Below, one piece after another: positions 36,118-47,584 of a DNA stretch of 64,000 bases. A program made the position numbers and the translations under genes. A model generated the notes under the pieces. The model was not told where the DNA came from and searched no databases. It saw only the letters and a program-made list of their open reading frames with translations. How positions within the stretch are numbered: position 1 is the first letter of the stretch; every line of letters begins with the position of its first letter. Origin of the DNA: Chionoecetes opilio (lineage: Eukaryota; Arthropoda; Malacostraca; Decapoda; Majidae); assembly GCA_016584305.1 (NCBI GenBank), contig JACEEZ010020495.1, positions 405,001 to 469,000 of the forward strand. The letters are read 5' to 3'.

Positions 36118-37015
36118 GGAGGTCCCGTTATACGAGCATTCGGTATACGAGAATCCGATGATACGAGATGTGTAAATTAGGATCTATTTTCAATATACGA
36201 GATCGAAAATCCAATGCTACGACATTCAAACTGGGGTGAGTAAAATGACCAAGTTATTTACTAAAGTAAATTACAAGTTATTTACTAAAATTATAAAGTC
36301 ATTTACTGGCTATATGATTTTACCTAAGGTTGTACGATAATCAATCTGAAAATATGATAATTCTGGTGGCTCGGTACGACAATGTGGCCTACGAAAATTC
36401 ACATCCCTGGACGATGTACAATGATTCAGATGCGCAGCGACGAGTTTGTGGGCAGTGGAAGAGGTCTGCGCACTCCTCCCTTGTCCCTTACCTAACCTAC
36501 CCTCTCGAGTCTATTGTATCACGCGGCAGCACCGAGGTTCTTTCCTCTTCCCCAAGTGATCAATGGGAGGAGGAAGAACTCTAACCCAGTCATCCCTGCA
36601 AACGCAGTCACCCCTGTTTTATCTCGAGCCTCGGAGAGAGAAAACAGGGACTCTCAGCTGGCTACTTGCCAGCTTCCTGTCTCCTCACACAACATTACCA
36701 CCTGTGAGTGTTATGCATGTTTTATGTTTAATTAATGTGCAGTTATGTTATTTTGTGTGCTATTTCCTCTTTCAGAATGCTTTCTCTACAGAATAGGTAG
36801 TACAGTGTGGGTAATATAGACGCTGTGTGTTTGCTGTATTTGCTATAGTTTATTTTAGCTTGAAAAACATGTTTTTTTTTTGCTTTTTTTTAAATTGATG
36901 GGGTCCTGGAACCAAACCTATATTTTACCATTAGTTATGTGTTTCGTTATACGAGATTTCGCTTTACGAGTATGCCAGGTGGAACCTAACTGCTCGTATC
37001 TTCGGGACCTCCCTG
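36115..37015. mobile_element. Pogo-like element F3
   Basis: The left end is CAGGGAGGTCCCGTTATACG and the right end is TCGGGACCTCCCTG, flanked by TA. 901 bp, no coding content; the shortest F copy and the most regular. TATA separates it from G1. Confidence 0.85.
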
Positions 37016-37021
37016 TATATA

Positions 37022-38229
37022 CAGTAAACCCTCTCGTATTCGGACCCTCATTATTCGGACTTCGACATTATTCAGACCTCCTCCTCCTTTTTTTTTATTT
37101 TTTTTTATGGGGTAGGTGGGGTGTCATGATGTGAGTCAGTGAGGTTAGAGGCACTGGCAGACAGGCAGCTCATTTATGATCCATCACTGAGCATATACTT
37201 TGTATACTGTAATTGTGGTTTCTTTGTTGTGTCCAATTGTTGTATTGGCGAGTGATCTGTGGCCATTGAGCCTTGGACCCAGATCCAGCAACGGAGGTCG
37301 TATCTCCAGCTACCACCCACTCTCCCACCGCCTAGATACTACCTGCCCTTACTACCATATCCAGCAAGCCTCCCTCATTAGGTAGTTAACAGGTAAGAAG
37401 CCCTGACTGGCTTGGACGAGTAATGACGTCATCAAACTTGTCATCAGTCACCAGCCAATGACAAACTGTTTCTAAAACTTCTCGACCAATCACAAGTCAA
37501 CAAGATGTTTGACATGGCCTTTAAAAGTCATGTCACACGGACACTTTTTCCGTTACTGTTACGGGGTGGCCGTGACAAGAATGTTTCCACGTCACTGGCT
37601 ACCCCGCCACCTCAACACCTTTAAATAACCCTTATTAAGGTGACACGCAGTACTACACTGACCTAAATACTGACACGTGTATATAACAGCTCACCATAAT
37701 CACTACGACGTATAATAACTAGTAATGACGTAAAACCCTGCCCACCCTGCTGGCGAGCGACCTGCCCCGCCTGACGCCCTGCCTACCTCTCAGGACAACA
37801 CACTGTCATCCACCTCACCTGTGCCTTCCTGTTGAAGACAGGTCAGCTACCATGCCTGTGATAGCATCATAGGATATCATCAGGGATCATAGGGCTCCTC
37901 ATTGGGTCCTCGCAGCCCTACAGACAACACCAAGAAGAAGGAGGACATCTCCGCCATCATGATACTGTTGCCGGCTGCCGCTGCCAGACGTAGGGTTGAT
38001 AGTACTGTACACTACTCCTTTACAGTATTGTATTGTGTATTTTTACTGTAATTTATTTATTTACATGATTTATCTTATGTTTATTGATATTTGCACGACT
38101 TAGAAATGTTATATATTCACCTAGAATTTTTATATTTTTTTATCATTATCTTATCCCTGCATTATTCGGATCCTTGCATTACTTGGACCACTCCTTGGCC
38201 CAATTAGTCCGAATATGAGAGGGTTTACA

Positions 38230-38232
<3 letters not shown>
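37022..38232. mobile_element. Pogo-like element G1
   Basis: The left end CAGTAAACCCTCTCGTATTC and right end GAATATGAGAGGGTTTAC are inverted-complement related; the right terminus has a two-base insertion. Inside is a plus-strand LINE 3' fragment (37735-37925) and a segment near 37600-37690 that is the inverse of the internal module of family B. Confidence 0.75.
37735..37925 (+). pseudogene. LINE 3' fragment inside G1
   Basis: The sequence CACCTGTGCCTTCCTG and the following part up to TCCTCGCAGCCCTA are the complement of the 3' region seen at 27534-27660. It covers the last codons and 3' untranslated part of the Cys-rich LINE. Confidence 0.65.
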
Positions 38233-38279
<47 letters not shown>

Positions 38280-38289
38280 TATATATATA
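38233..38289. repeat. (TA)n microsatellite
   Basis: About 55 bp of TA between G1 and B2. Confidence 0.95.
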
Positions 38290-39201
38290 CAGTCAAACCT
38301 CGATATAACGGACTAAAGGGGGGGAGGAGTGGTCCGTTAAAGTCGATTGTCCGTTAAAGCGAGGGTATTTTCCCAAGGGCGGAAAAATTGTGAAATAAAT
38401 GAGAAATTATCACAAGCACAACCAGACTGTGTAGCTATGTTGGGAGGTAAACAGTGACTGGCACTACATGCTGAATTGGGTCCGCTCCTACACGTGAAAT
38501 AAATGAGAAATAATCACAAACACAACCAGACCGTGTAGCTAGTCAAACTCAAGCTCTAGTGAAAGGTAAACAAATTACTACGAGCCAGATTCAGCCGTGG
38601 CTTCCAAAGGTATTGCTTATTATCATGACTAATGCTCATTATTATATATATTACATGGTTGTGAAGTGCAGTTCTATACACGTGTCACTATTTAGGTCAG
38701 TGTAGCACTGCGTGTCACCTTAGATAAGGGTGATTTAGGGTGTTGAGGTGACAGGGAGACGTAGCAGCGGCCTCGCCCTAACACTAATAGTAACTATTTT
38801 AAACAATACACACCTTCTACCACTAAAACGGGCGAGGACCAACCATCAGAACCCTCAAGTGAACCTCCAGAGCCTACCATCCGAGCCCTGGGTCACCACT
38901 GCCTACAGGCGCTATAGGTACAGATGTAAAAAAAAAAAAAAAAAAAAAAAAAAATCACTAGCAACACAGGCTCCTTCCTTATAATATTATATCTTAATAT
39001 GTGATACATCAAAACTCCTTAAAACCCAAGCATTCCAAAGTAAAATGAAAAAATATTACAATTATGTTGAGTTGACAATTCGAGCGGCGATAAGCGGTCT
39101 AATTTGAAGAAAAAAAGAAAAAGAAAAAAAAAGTCACGCAAATGGAGTCCATTATATCCGAAGTCCGTTACATCGAGGTCAGTTATATCGAGGTTTGACT
39201 G
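38290..39201. mobile_element. Pogo-like element B2 with SINE fragment
   Basis: Ends as in B1 (CAGTCAAACCTCGATATAAC and complement), TA on both sides. It aligns with B1 throughout, except for a SINE 3' fragment at 38826-38954 that B1 lacks. Confidence 0.85.
38826..38954 (+). mobile_element. SINE 3' fragment in B2
   Basis: It runs from AACGGGCGAGGACCAACCATC to a poly(A) tract. B1 shows the empty site (ACTAAATCACTAGC). Confidence 0.8.
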
Positions 39202-39329
39202 TATAAATATATCTCGTTAAAAGTGATAGCTAGTTCAGCGTTTATTATCTTTTTAAAGATATTTTCTCTTTGTCTTAAGAGTGTCTTATTCTCTTTTGTA
39301 ATCACTTGTATGACTTCGCCGTAGCTTGT

Positions 39330-39382
39330 CATGTTTGCTGTATCGCGATTTCGGGTCGTAAGAACCCTTCTTCAGCAGCATG
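39330..39382 (-). ncRNA. Hammerhead-like motif, left arm
   Basis: Mirror of the motif at 40095-40147, on the minus strand. Core, stem II, stem III and stem I sequences are the same. Confidence 0.5.
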
Positions 39383-39422
39383 TGGAAGATGTTTTCTCCT
39401 CAGTTGTAGAGGTGAGCATGAC

Positions 39423-39729
39423 TTAGTTGTGGAGTGAAGCGCTATTTATAGATGAAGTCTGCCTGCCACGCAGCCTAGTGGCGGCGCTGATTGGTAGATA
39501 GCTTCTGCTTCTCGTCTCCATGAGTGGGAGATGCTTATTGGTTGTTGACTCCTCGCTTTGCTTCTCTGTGAGTAGGCTGTTATTTGCTTTTGTTCTTTTC
39601 ATGCTTGGTAGAGCTTGTAGGTCATTTGCCTGTACGTTAAGCTTGGGATTGGTCACTTTTATGTAAAGTGCTTCTAGAATTGGAAGTCGCTGCACATCTG
39701 CACACATGTTGACCAATTCTGTATTTTCT
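39423..39729 (-). pseudogene. Penelope-like C-terminus, left arm
   Basis: Minus-strand frame with ENTELVNMCADVQRLPILE then ALYIKVTNPKLNVQ and a 60-residue tail to ASLHN. The segment after the Cys resembles the end of the GIY-YIG endonuclease region of Penelope-like elements. The RT and GIY-YIG catalytic parts are absent. Confidence 0.55.
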
Positions 39730-39760
39730 GTATATAACATTTCTAGAAGAAAATACAGAA

Positions 39761-40054
39761 TTGGTCGACATGTGTGCAGATGTGCGGCGACTTCCAATTC
39801 TAGAAGCACTATACATAAAAGAGATCAATCCCAAGCTTAACGTACAGGCAAACTACCTACAAGCTCTACCAAGCATGAAAAGAACAAAAGCAAATAACAG
39901 CCTACTCACAGAGAAGCAAAGCGAGGAGTCAACAACCAATAAGCATCTCCCACTCATGGAGACGAGAAGCAGAAGCTATCTACCAATCAGCGCCGCCACT
40001 AGGCTGCGTGGCAGGCAGACTTCATCTATAAATAGCGCTTCACTCCACAACTAA
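39761..40054 (+). pseudogene. Penelope-like C-terminus, right arm
   Basis: Plus-strand mirror of the left-arm frame, 97 residues, with MCADVRRLPILEALYIK and a few substitutions relative to the left arm. It is 5'-truncated at the palindrome centre, so no catalytic domain remains. Confidence 0.55.
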
Positions 40055-40094
40055 GTCATGCTCACCTCTACAACTGAGGAGAAAACATCTTCCA

Positions 40095-40147
40095 CATGCT
40101 GCTGAAGAAGGGTTCTTACGACCCGAAATCGCGATACAGCAAACATG
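40095..40147 (+). ncRNA. Hammerhead-ribozyme-like motif, right arm
   Basis: Core CTGAAGA (40102-40108) fits C-U-G-A-N-G-A. Stem II GGGT/ACCC (40110-40113 with 40121-40124) has a 7-nt loop. GAAA follows at 40125-40128. Stem III is ATCG/CGAT with no loop, a palindrome that would favour pairing between two copies. The base before the expected cut is A (40136). Stem I pairs GCTG with CAGC, then CAT with ATG across an AAAC bulge. Departure from the canonical core: one extra A between core and stem II. Activity is not shown. Confidence 0.5.
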
Positions 40148-40299
40148 ACAAGCTACGGCGAAGTCATACAAGTGATTACAAAAGAGAATAAGACACTCTT
40201 AAGACAAAGAGAAAATATCTTTAAAAAGATAATAAACGCTGAACTAGCTATCACTTCTAACGAGATCTGTCTCAAGAGAAAATCTCCTGCCCGTATATA

Positions 40300-40309
<10 letters not shown>

Positions 40310-40353
<44 letters not shown>
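40310..40353. repeat. (TA)n microsatellite
   Basis: About 44 bp of TA just left of the pogo-like end at 40355. Confidence 0.9.
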
Positions 40354-40354
<1 letters not shown>

Positions 40355-40756
40355 CAGCCAAACTCCCAACATCCGACCTTCAAACATCCGACTTGTCCAA
40401 ACAACCGACTTTTTTCTTCTATGTCCCAAGTCGGATAAATTATTAAACAATTCCAGACAACCGACCCTCGGTCAGACTATTAGGAGGGCTGATACTGCTG
40501 TGGGCATGCTGTGGTGGGCGGGGCAGCTGCTGTAAAGGGCGTGACAGCTGTTCAAAACACCTGTAAGACGCGGGTGTGGGCCTGTCAATGTTTATGTTGG
40601 GTACTCGTGACGTCATGTTTTTTTGTTTTTTTTCACAACGGGTTCACTATAAAAAAATTAATATCATTATTTTTTTTGTTTTGACGTTATAGGAAAGCAA
40701 GGATTTATTTTTCTTACATATTTTACTACTTAAATTAAAATTACCTAAATTTTCCT

Positions 40757-41038
40757 ACTTATGAAGGATCTTTGTGCACCACCGTCAAACATTGTCTTTA
40801 CTATGACTGAATTACCATTGTGGCTCACTTTCAATTCGGTAGTAGGAACAGCTGCTGAACTACTCTTATTAGTGACTGCCATTTTAACTACTGTAGGGTC
40901 TCGGTTATTATCACTGTTAGGACAAAGAGCGATATTATGAACAGATTGTTTACATTTCCTACAAGTTCTTAAGCTTATAGGGCATGCATTTGAAGCATGT
41001 TTACCACGGAGACAGGTTAGGCAATTACCAAGGCTCAT
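40757..41038 (-). pseudogene. BEL/Pao zinc knuckles and protease start (right copy)
   Basis: It starts MSLGNCLTCLRGKHASNAC, includes the second knuckle CRKCKQSVHNIALC and FDGGAQRSFISR, then ends at the duplication boundary. Nearly identical to 8953-9237. Confidence 0.85.
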
Positions 41039-41280
41039 TAACCTTTCAACTCTCGTGTAACAATCTGAATAGATATTACATGTGGAGGGTGGATGTCCCC
41101 ACTCACATAAGACACAATTTATTATTCGTACTTCACTAGAAGTAGCCCTGGATTATATCTATTATTTGAGTAGGTCTAAGTGGTTTACTGGTAGGCTGAG
41201 AAGTTTGAATTTTAATTGCAGGCTGTTTGATTTGCGTAACTTTAACAGGCGCAGGATAAATACCCACTAACGAGGGATCT

Positions 41281-41710
41281 TTAAACTCTTAAGGGCGGCT
41301 GATATAGCTGATTACCTATACTAGGTGTAATAATATTGATCTCCCTGTGGGGTGCTTCCTGCTCAATACCTTGCAAAATTTTGGTTAAAGAAGCTTTAGC
41401 TGTTGATGGAATATGAGCACACTCCAGTAATCCCTCATATTCAATTACTTTATCGAGATATCTTTGACACTTGTTCATAATTGATCATACATTGGTGAAT
41501 CATTTCTTTATCCCCAGCTTGTCTTACTTGAACTTCATATAGGAAGTAAACCTCCTCATATTTATTCCATTGCTCATTTAACAATGGTAGACCTGTCTTT
41601 AAATTAATATAATCAATAGGAATCGCCTTAATTGCGTCCTCACACTTATTATATATTCGTGTGAGCATTGCTAATTTAGCCGATAATGAATGCTTAGCTG
41701 ACTTTGCCAT
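41281..41710 (-). pseudogene. BEL/Pao gag, deleted (right copy)
   Basis: It starts MAKSAKHSLSAKLAMLTRIY and stays open for 86 residues, so this copy lacks the early one-base loss of the left copy. A frameshift at about 41470 (NYEQ/CQRYL) leads to the second part, ending with GIEQEAPHREIN. The large internal deletion is shared with the left copy. Confidence 0.75.
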
Positions 41711-42062
41711 GGTTTAGTTAATAACTAAGTCAAATAAAATATTAAATTCAAGATTACGTCACTAAAATAATTGTTAGTTGATAATTAATTATTATATCCT
41801 AAGTGGTGGTAGTGCCTGCTCGGCCTTACAAGACGCATAGCAAGGCGTATATAATTTCAACCACTACAACTAACCACGTAACCTCTGATGTTATCTACTA
41901 CCTGACGTATGGTAGTTGAACGGCTGTTAAATCGTTGCTGACACCGCGAAACACCTCGCCTCCACTCCTTCAACCAGCGGTTGTGATAGGCTCATAATTA
42001 CGCCTCACAACGACCACTTTTGAGTCACATGAACATCAATATTCCTCACTCGGGGCACCAAG
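41711..42062 (-). mobile_element. BEL/Pao leader and primer-binding site (right copy)
   Basis: The complement of 7927-8280. TGGTGCCCCGAGTGAGG is at 42061-42045 on the minus strand, directly following gypsy RT codons. Confidence 0.65.
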
Positions 42063-43330
42063 GTGGGCTGGGCGGGCATCTTGAAGTCGGTTATGCTGTT
42101 GACGAGGTCGCGGCTTGGCTGGTACCCTTCCCAGCCCAGGAGGTAGCCGGCAAAGGCGACGCTCTTCCTGCAGAAGCGGAACTTGTCAGGTCGCAGGGTG
42201 ACACCGCTCTCCATGCACCTGTGGAGAAAATCATATGTATGCCAGAAGGCGTCGCTGATGCTGCTGTCGTGGAGTAGAGTGTCGTCCACGCACTTGAGCT
42301 TCCTGGGCACGTCGGTGATGGTGTCGTCAAAGCGCTTTGTGAAAGCGTCCTGCGAAGCGCAGTGGCCCATAGGGGTGCGGCGGTACCGGTAGCGCCCCCA
42401 TGGGGTGATGAATGTTGTGAGCTTGTGGCTCTCCTCGTCAAGGGGGACCTGGTGGTAGCCCGAGTATGCATCTGTTACGGTCTTAAATGTATGTTTGGGC
42501 ACGCTAGAGATGAGGTCGAAGGGCGGCCTGGTGTGGTGTGTCTCTCTGAGGCTCGCACGGTTGAGGCGCTGAAAGTTGACCGTGCGACGGAGCCTTCCGT
42601 CCTTTTTTGGCACTACCACCATTCTGGAGCACCACTCGGTGGGCTCGCCTGCGGGCACCGCCTTGATGATGCCCTTGTCAACATCATTGTCCAGCTGTCG
42701 TCGTACCTCATCAAAGAAGTGGAGCGGGACTGTGGCTGGGACATGGACTGCGTGGGGGCGTGTGTCGGGCCGTAGGTGGATGTGGTGAGGCGGATCGCTC
42801 ATCTCTGGTAGCTGCGTGCGTCCCATGGCAAACACAGTGCGCCTGAAGTGCTCCAAGAACCATTTCTCGAGGCGATCGATGTTCTCCTCTACAAGTTCGT
42901 GAGGTGGCGATTCCGGGCGACGTGGGTCTTGTGGGGTGTCTGATGGCTCCACAGCACACACACTGGTGGGCGAAAGGGGGCGTGGGAAGGTGTGATGGAC
43001 CAGGCGAAGGGCCTTGCATGCCTTGAGCAATAGGTAGAGTTGCTGCACGCCTTCGGCTATGTAGATGCACTCTGTGGTGGAGACAGTCCCCACGGAGACC
43101 TGACATGTGATGGTTCCCAGGAGGCGCATGCTGGCCCCGGCAACGTAGGTGACTGCCGTGGGTGTAGCCTGGAGCTGACGTTGGGATATGCCGAGGTCCC
43201 CCAACAGTAGGCGACAAGCCACAGACACTTGCGCCCCAGTGTCCGCCACTCATGTGTAGGGACATGTGGCGCGGGGGCGTGAGCAGCTGATCACCACGGG
43301 CAGCGACGCCGCCATCTCCACTCCTCCAAC
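42005..43330 (-). pseudogene. Gypsy-type protease and partial RT (right copy)
   Basis: From 43249 the frame is open for 414 residues: ADTGAQVSV (protease), CSRMVVVPKKDGR, VNFQRLNRASL, TDAYSGYHQVPL, ITPWGRYRYRRTPMG and CVDDTLLHD, then truncation after FKMPAQPT and 17 residues read into BEL leader. A TGA just before ADTG (about 43250) separates it from the upstream part. The left copy keeps that codon but has a different stop at the tryptophan of ITPWG. Confidence 0.8.
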
Positions 43331-43339
43331 GATCACTGC

Positions 43340-44411
43340 ACCGGAGGTAGGGGGGTAGTTCGAATGGTGGGCGGGCAGACGAGCGCCGCCCTGGGGGGGT
43401 GAGGGCCGGACACAGGTGCCAGAAGTGCCCCTTCTGGCCGCAGCAACGGCATGTCGCTGCAAACACTCTGCACTGATGCCCACCTGTGCACTCAGAGTCC
43501 CCGCATGCTGTGCACTGCCTGCGTCCCCGCCGGACTCCGTCTTGGCGGGCTTTCCCTTGTCCGCCAGGCTGGCGCGCGGGGCCCGCTGCCGCCACCTCAG
43601 CCGGGTGTGGGGCCATGTTGGGCGGGGGTGGTGTGTCACCGACCCCAACACTGGCTACGTAGCTCAAAGGTTGCTCACTTGCCTTTTCTGCGGCCTCAAT
43701 AACTTCACACATGCGAACTACCTCACTGAATGACTCGAGGCATGGGAAGCAACGCAACACCCCCGCTTTCATGCTGCGATCACGTAGCCCCATCACTATT
43801 TTCTTGCTGAGCATGTACTCCTCTAAGGAGCACTGGCACTCAGGGCACCTAAAGCCGCACTCATTCGCTTTAGCGCGGCACTGGGAGATATACGCACACA
43901 CACTGTCACTCGATGCCTGTGCTAGAGAGAAGAACTCCGCCCACGCCCCGACGATACAGCGTGTACCAATCACCACGCTTCTCACAACGTCGATTGCCTC
44001 CGTGGTTGAGAGCTGCCTGAACACTTGCTTGCCCAGGCGCATGATGATGCGCTGTTGCACCTCTGTGTTACAAAGGAGGCGTACATAAGGTGCCGCTGTG
44101 GGCGCCGCCCAGCCGCAGATGTTGCTGTAGTCCTCTACACTGGTGGCCCATGCCTCAAACGTTGCCGGCGACATGCCCACGGTCGCTCCCCCTGGTCCTG
44201 GAGGAGGTGGTGGGCGACGCTGCAGGGTCGTTGGCCAGAGTTGCTGTTGTGAGTGGCTGGTGTGATGTCGGGGCTTGGTGTATAACGCGTGGCGCGGGCT
44301 TGGTACGGCGGCGGGATGGACCATGTAGCTGTATCCACCCGCCCGCCGCCTGCCGGAGGCGTCTACGCCGCCCATGCCTTCCTCCATGAACCCCTGAAGA
44401 AACTGTGCCAT
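43340..44411 (-). CDS. Gypsy-type gag (right copy, frame intact)
   Basis: It starts at 44411 (MAQFLQGFMEEGMGG). A Pro-rich N-terminus is followed by ATFEAWATSVEDYSNICGW (partly lost in the left copy), the capsid-like helices (VQQRIIMRLGKQVFRQL, CAYISQCRAKANECGF, SKKIVMGLRDRSMKAG) and the knuckle CRCCGQKGHFWHLC. Gag likely ends shortly after the knuckle; the frame stays open to 42711 through protease/RT but that part is a shadow. No lesion is seen in gag, though the element lacks most of pol and a 3' LTR. Confidence 0.7.
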
Positions 44412-44589
44412 GTTGGGGCTGGAACACAGAAGGGCTGGGGGCGCATTACGATGTTTATTGGAGAACTTAACCTCTAATTACAGAGAGACGGCAGGACGAC
44501 TGGTCACTGCCTCGGCTGGATCCCAACTGCCCGCCTAAGGGTGACGCTAAGATGTGGCGGGAAGGTGAGGGTTGCCACACACCCCCACA
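44411..44589 (-). mobile_element. Ty3/gypsy-type 5' LTR (right copy)
   Basis: On the minus strand it starts TGTGGGGGTGTG and ends CCAACA, 179 bp, followed by TGGCGCAG/TGGCACAG-type sequence at the gag start. It differs from the left copy at a few sites, one being the length of the opening G run. Confidence 0.65.
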
Positions 44590-44616
44590 ATATATATATA
44601 TATATATATATATATA

Positions 44617-44956
44617 GTGGGAGGCGGTAGCAGAGTGGTTAGCGTCTCCGGCTGGCGTTCTCGGTGACCCGAGTTCGATCCCCGACGAAAACCAAAACCT
44701 TTCTGCACCGTCGAGGGGCCTAAGAACACCCACATGCCCTGTCCATTAACTCTACCTTCGATTGCGAGTGCATCGGAAGACACAGGAGGGCGGCATGAGC
44801 CTCTAATCACAGGCGTCACTATAAAATTCCTGCCTGCGCCAGCACGGGCGAGGGTCAACCATCACAGCCCTTAAGGGAACCTCCAGAGCCTACCATCCGA
44901 ACCCTGGGTCACCACTGCCTACAGGTGCTATAGGCTCAAATGTAAAAAAAAAAAAA
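44617..44956 (+). mobile_element. tRNA-derived SINE (right copy)
   Basis: Full length, plus strand, GTGGGAGGCGGTAGCAGAGT through poly(A). It is the counterpart of 5018-5356 within the inverted duplication. Confidence 0.9.
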
Positions 44957-44966
44957 TATATATATA

Positions 44967-46588
44967 CAGGGTGTAACACGAGTTTCTGCAAATATTGAGA
45001 CAGATGATATATCGTATAATTCTAAGTAGAAAATGCTCTATACACATATGCTTTTTGAAGCTTCCTTTAGACGTAAGATGAATTGTAAAAAATCACGGCG
45101 GCCGGTATTGTCACAGCGATGCAACGTATGGAGGTGCATTCGCGGTTGCCACTCGGTGAAATTTTTAATTATTTAATCATCATTTTTACTGGAAATGGAA
45201 CATTAATTTAGCTTTTAACAACACAATTGGTATTAATGGACTTGTTATTACCAAATAAGCAGTACATGCGAACAGCATGGCTGTAATAAGCAATACTGTA
45301 AAAGGCTACTTGGCAAAATGTTGGAGCGGGGTAGGAAGGAGGGGAAGAAGGAGGAGGAAGGCGAGTCACTACCTCCTCACCAGCTCAGAGACGATGCCAA
45401 GTAGCCTTTTACAGTATTGCTTATTACAGCCGACGTGAGTTTCGACAGGGGATGCTTGCAGCCTATGTTGATCTCAAGAAGGCGTTTGACTCAGTGCATC
45501 GTGAGTCACTCTGGGATCTTCTGCGACTTCGAGGGATTCCTGCAAGGACTATTGGTTTGATAACTGGTCTGTATTCTGGGACTGAGAGTGCTGTGAAGTG
45601 TGGGGCAGGTGTATCCAGCTTCTTTCCTGTGAATACAGGAGTGAGGCAAGGGTGCGTCCTTGCCCCATCACTTTTCAACGCTTGTATGGACTGGGTATTG
45701 GACAAGGTTGTAGATCAAAGTGATTGTGGAGCATCCATCGGCAACACCAAGATCACTGATCTTGTTTTTGCCGATGATGCAGTAATCTTTGCTGAGTCGC
45801 TGGAGGTCCTGGTGATGGCTTTCGAGGCGCTGCACGAGGAGGCAAAGCCTTTGGGACTTGAGGTCTCCTGGCTCAAGACCAAGGTCCAGGTATTTGGAGA
45901 CTTACTAGATGAAGCAGTACAGTCTGTTCATGCGTGTGGCGAGGACATTGAGATCTTGGAAAGTTTTACATACCTTGGTAGCGCAGTCCATAATGACGGC
46001 GGGTCACGTCAAGAAGTCTTACGGCGGATTGGCATAGCCCACGGTTTATGGACTCGCTCAGCGGGAGTATTTGGCGTTGTCGGTACCTGTGCAGGAGGAC
46101 AAAGATCCGGATCTTCAAGTCGCTTGTGATCCCTGTCTTACTCTATGGTTGTGAGACATGGACACTAAATAGTGACTTGAAGAGACGAATCAATGCCTTT
46201 GGTAATAAGTGTCTTCGCAGAATCATGGGGTATCGCTGGGATGATTACGTGTCAAATCAGCGATTGCACCGTGAGACTGAATCGAGGCCTATTACCTGCA
46301 TAGTCCGTCAGCGCCAACTTCGGCTATATGGGCATGTGGCACGCTACCCTGAAACCGATCCTTCCCATCGGGTTGTATCTGTAAGAGACAATCCGGCGTG
46401 GAGGAGGCCAAGGGGGCGCCCACAAGGCTCGTGGCTGGGGCAAGTTGATGTTTCTTGTCGAGAGCTGCTTGGTATGGGAAAGGAGCCTGCATGGGAACTC
46501 GCGCGTCGTGACCCCCGGGAGTGGCGTCGTAGGGTGGGCGAGGCGACGCGCCCCCCGGCGTATGCCCCCAATGATTGATTGATTGATT

Positions 46589-46589
<1 letters not shown>
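44967..46589. mobile_element. Inverted-repeat element A2, one arm missing
   Basis: It starts CAGGGTGTAACACGAG after TA, followed by the 320-bp arm, the inner inverted pair (45284-45318 and 45393-45430) and the LINE RT fragment. The second arm seen in A1 is absent. Confidence 0.75.
45452..46578 (+). pseudogene. LINE reverse transcriptase fragment (copy 2)
   Basis: Counterpart of 3390-4540. It starts inside the palm (AAYVDLKKAFDSVHRESL), then RLRGIPARTIGLITGLYSG, GVRQGCVLAPSLFNACMDW, FADDAVIFAESLEVL, GLEVSWLKTKVQVFG, a one-base loss at about 46047, then IRIFKSLVIPVLLYGCETW and YGHVARYPETD. It avoids the stop and frameshifts of copy 1 but has its own single frameshift. No endonuclease is present. 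Confidence 0.8.

Positions 46590-46643
<54 letters not shown>
46590..46643. repeat. (TAG)n microsatellite
   Basis: About 54 bp of TAG triplets right after the duplication boundary. Confidence 0.95.
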
Positions 46644-46645
<2 letters not shown>

Positions 46646-46793
46646 ATGGTTAAAGTGTGTGTAGTGTGTTACTACCTTCCCACTTAGAAGAAGAAAAATA
46701 TTATATTTATTAAATTATGTACATCCGAACATCCGACTATTCCAATTATCCGACCTACCTTCGGTCCCCCCAAGGTCGGATAATTAATACTTA

Positions 46794-46900
<107 letters not shown>

Positions 46901-47459
46901 ACCCTCGTTTTCCCGGACCTCCATTTCCCGGATGTCGGATTTGCTGGACAAAATCCGAAGTCCGGGGATATGTCAGAGTCCCGGACAAATGCCTGGTCCA
47001 GTCCGTAAATTGACATAGTTACCCGGCGGTCCGAGCGTCTCCTGTCACTCCTGGTCAGTGTCCGCACCTCCCGCCAGGTGGCAGCATGGTCAGCGGTCGT
47101 ATTGTTTACATTTGGGTACACGACACTCACGGTTCGCCTAAATCGCCTCCGTCAGTCCCCTGACCCCCACTGCCCCTGGTGCAGGAACATCTCTGAGACT
47201 ATTGAACACTTTCTGCTGCTTCCCACCAGGTGGCAGCATGTTCAGCGGTCGTATTGTTTACATTTGGGCACACGACACTCACGGTTCACCTGCACCACCT
47301 CCGTTAGTCCCCTGACCCCCACTGCCCCCACGTGCAGGGACGTCTCTTGAGACTACTGAACACTTTCTGCTGCCTCCCGCCAGGTGGCAGTACAGTAAAA
47401 CCCTTATAACTCGACACTGTATAACTCGGAATTTGATATAACTCGGCATGGCAAAGACT

Positions 47460-47521
<62 letters not shown>

Positions 47522-47584
47522 TTTTTTTTATACACACACACACACACACAACACACACACACACACCCCACACACACACACCAC

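Larger units (their letters stand above)
39211..40266. mobile_element. Palindromic Penelope-like element pair
   Basis: Two arms of about 520 bp, 39211-39740 and 39752-40266, are near-perfect inverted copies. Each encodes the C-terminal end of a Penelope-like protein facing away from the centre and, beyond the stop codon, a hammerhead-like motif. Penelope elements are often found as inverted, 5'-truncated copies, and their terminal repeats are known to carry hammerhead ribozymes. Outer ends are CTCGTTAAAAGTGATAGC and its near-complement (TAAAAGT on the left, TTAGAAGT on the right). Confidence 0.7.
40757..46589 (-). repeat. Right arm of the 5.8-kb inverted duplication
   Basis: Reverse complement of 3381-9240. 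The left boundary is inside BEL protease coding sequence (after the residues SFISRK on the minus strand); the right boundary is the ATTG repeat at the LINE tail, which passes straight into a (TAG)n tract. The outer arm of element A present on the left (3058-3380) is missing here. Confidence 0.9.
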
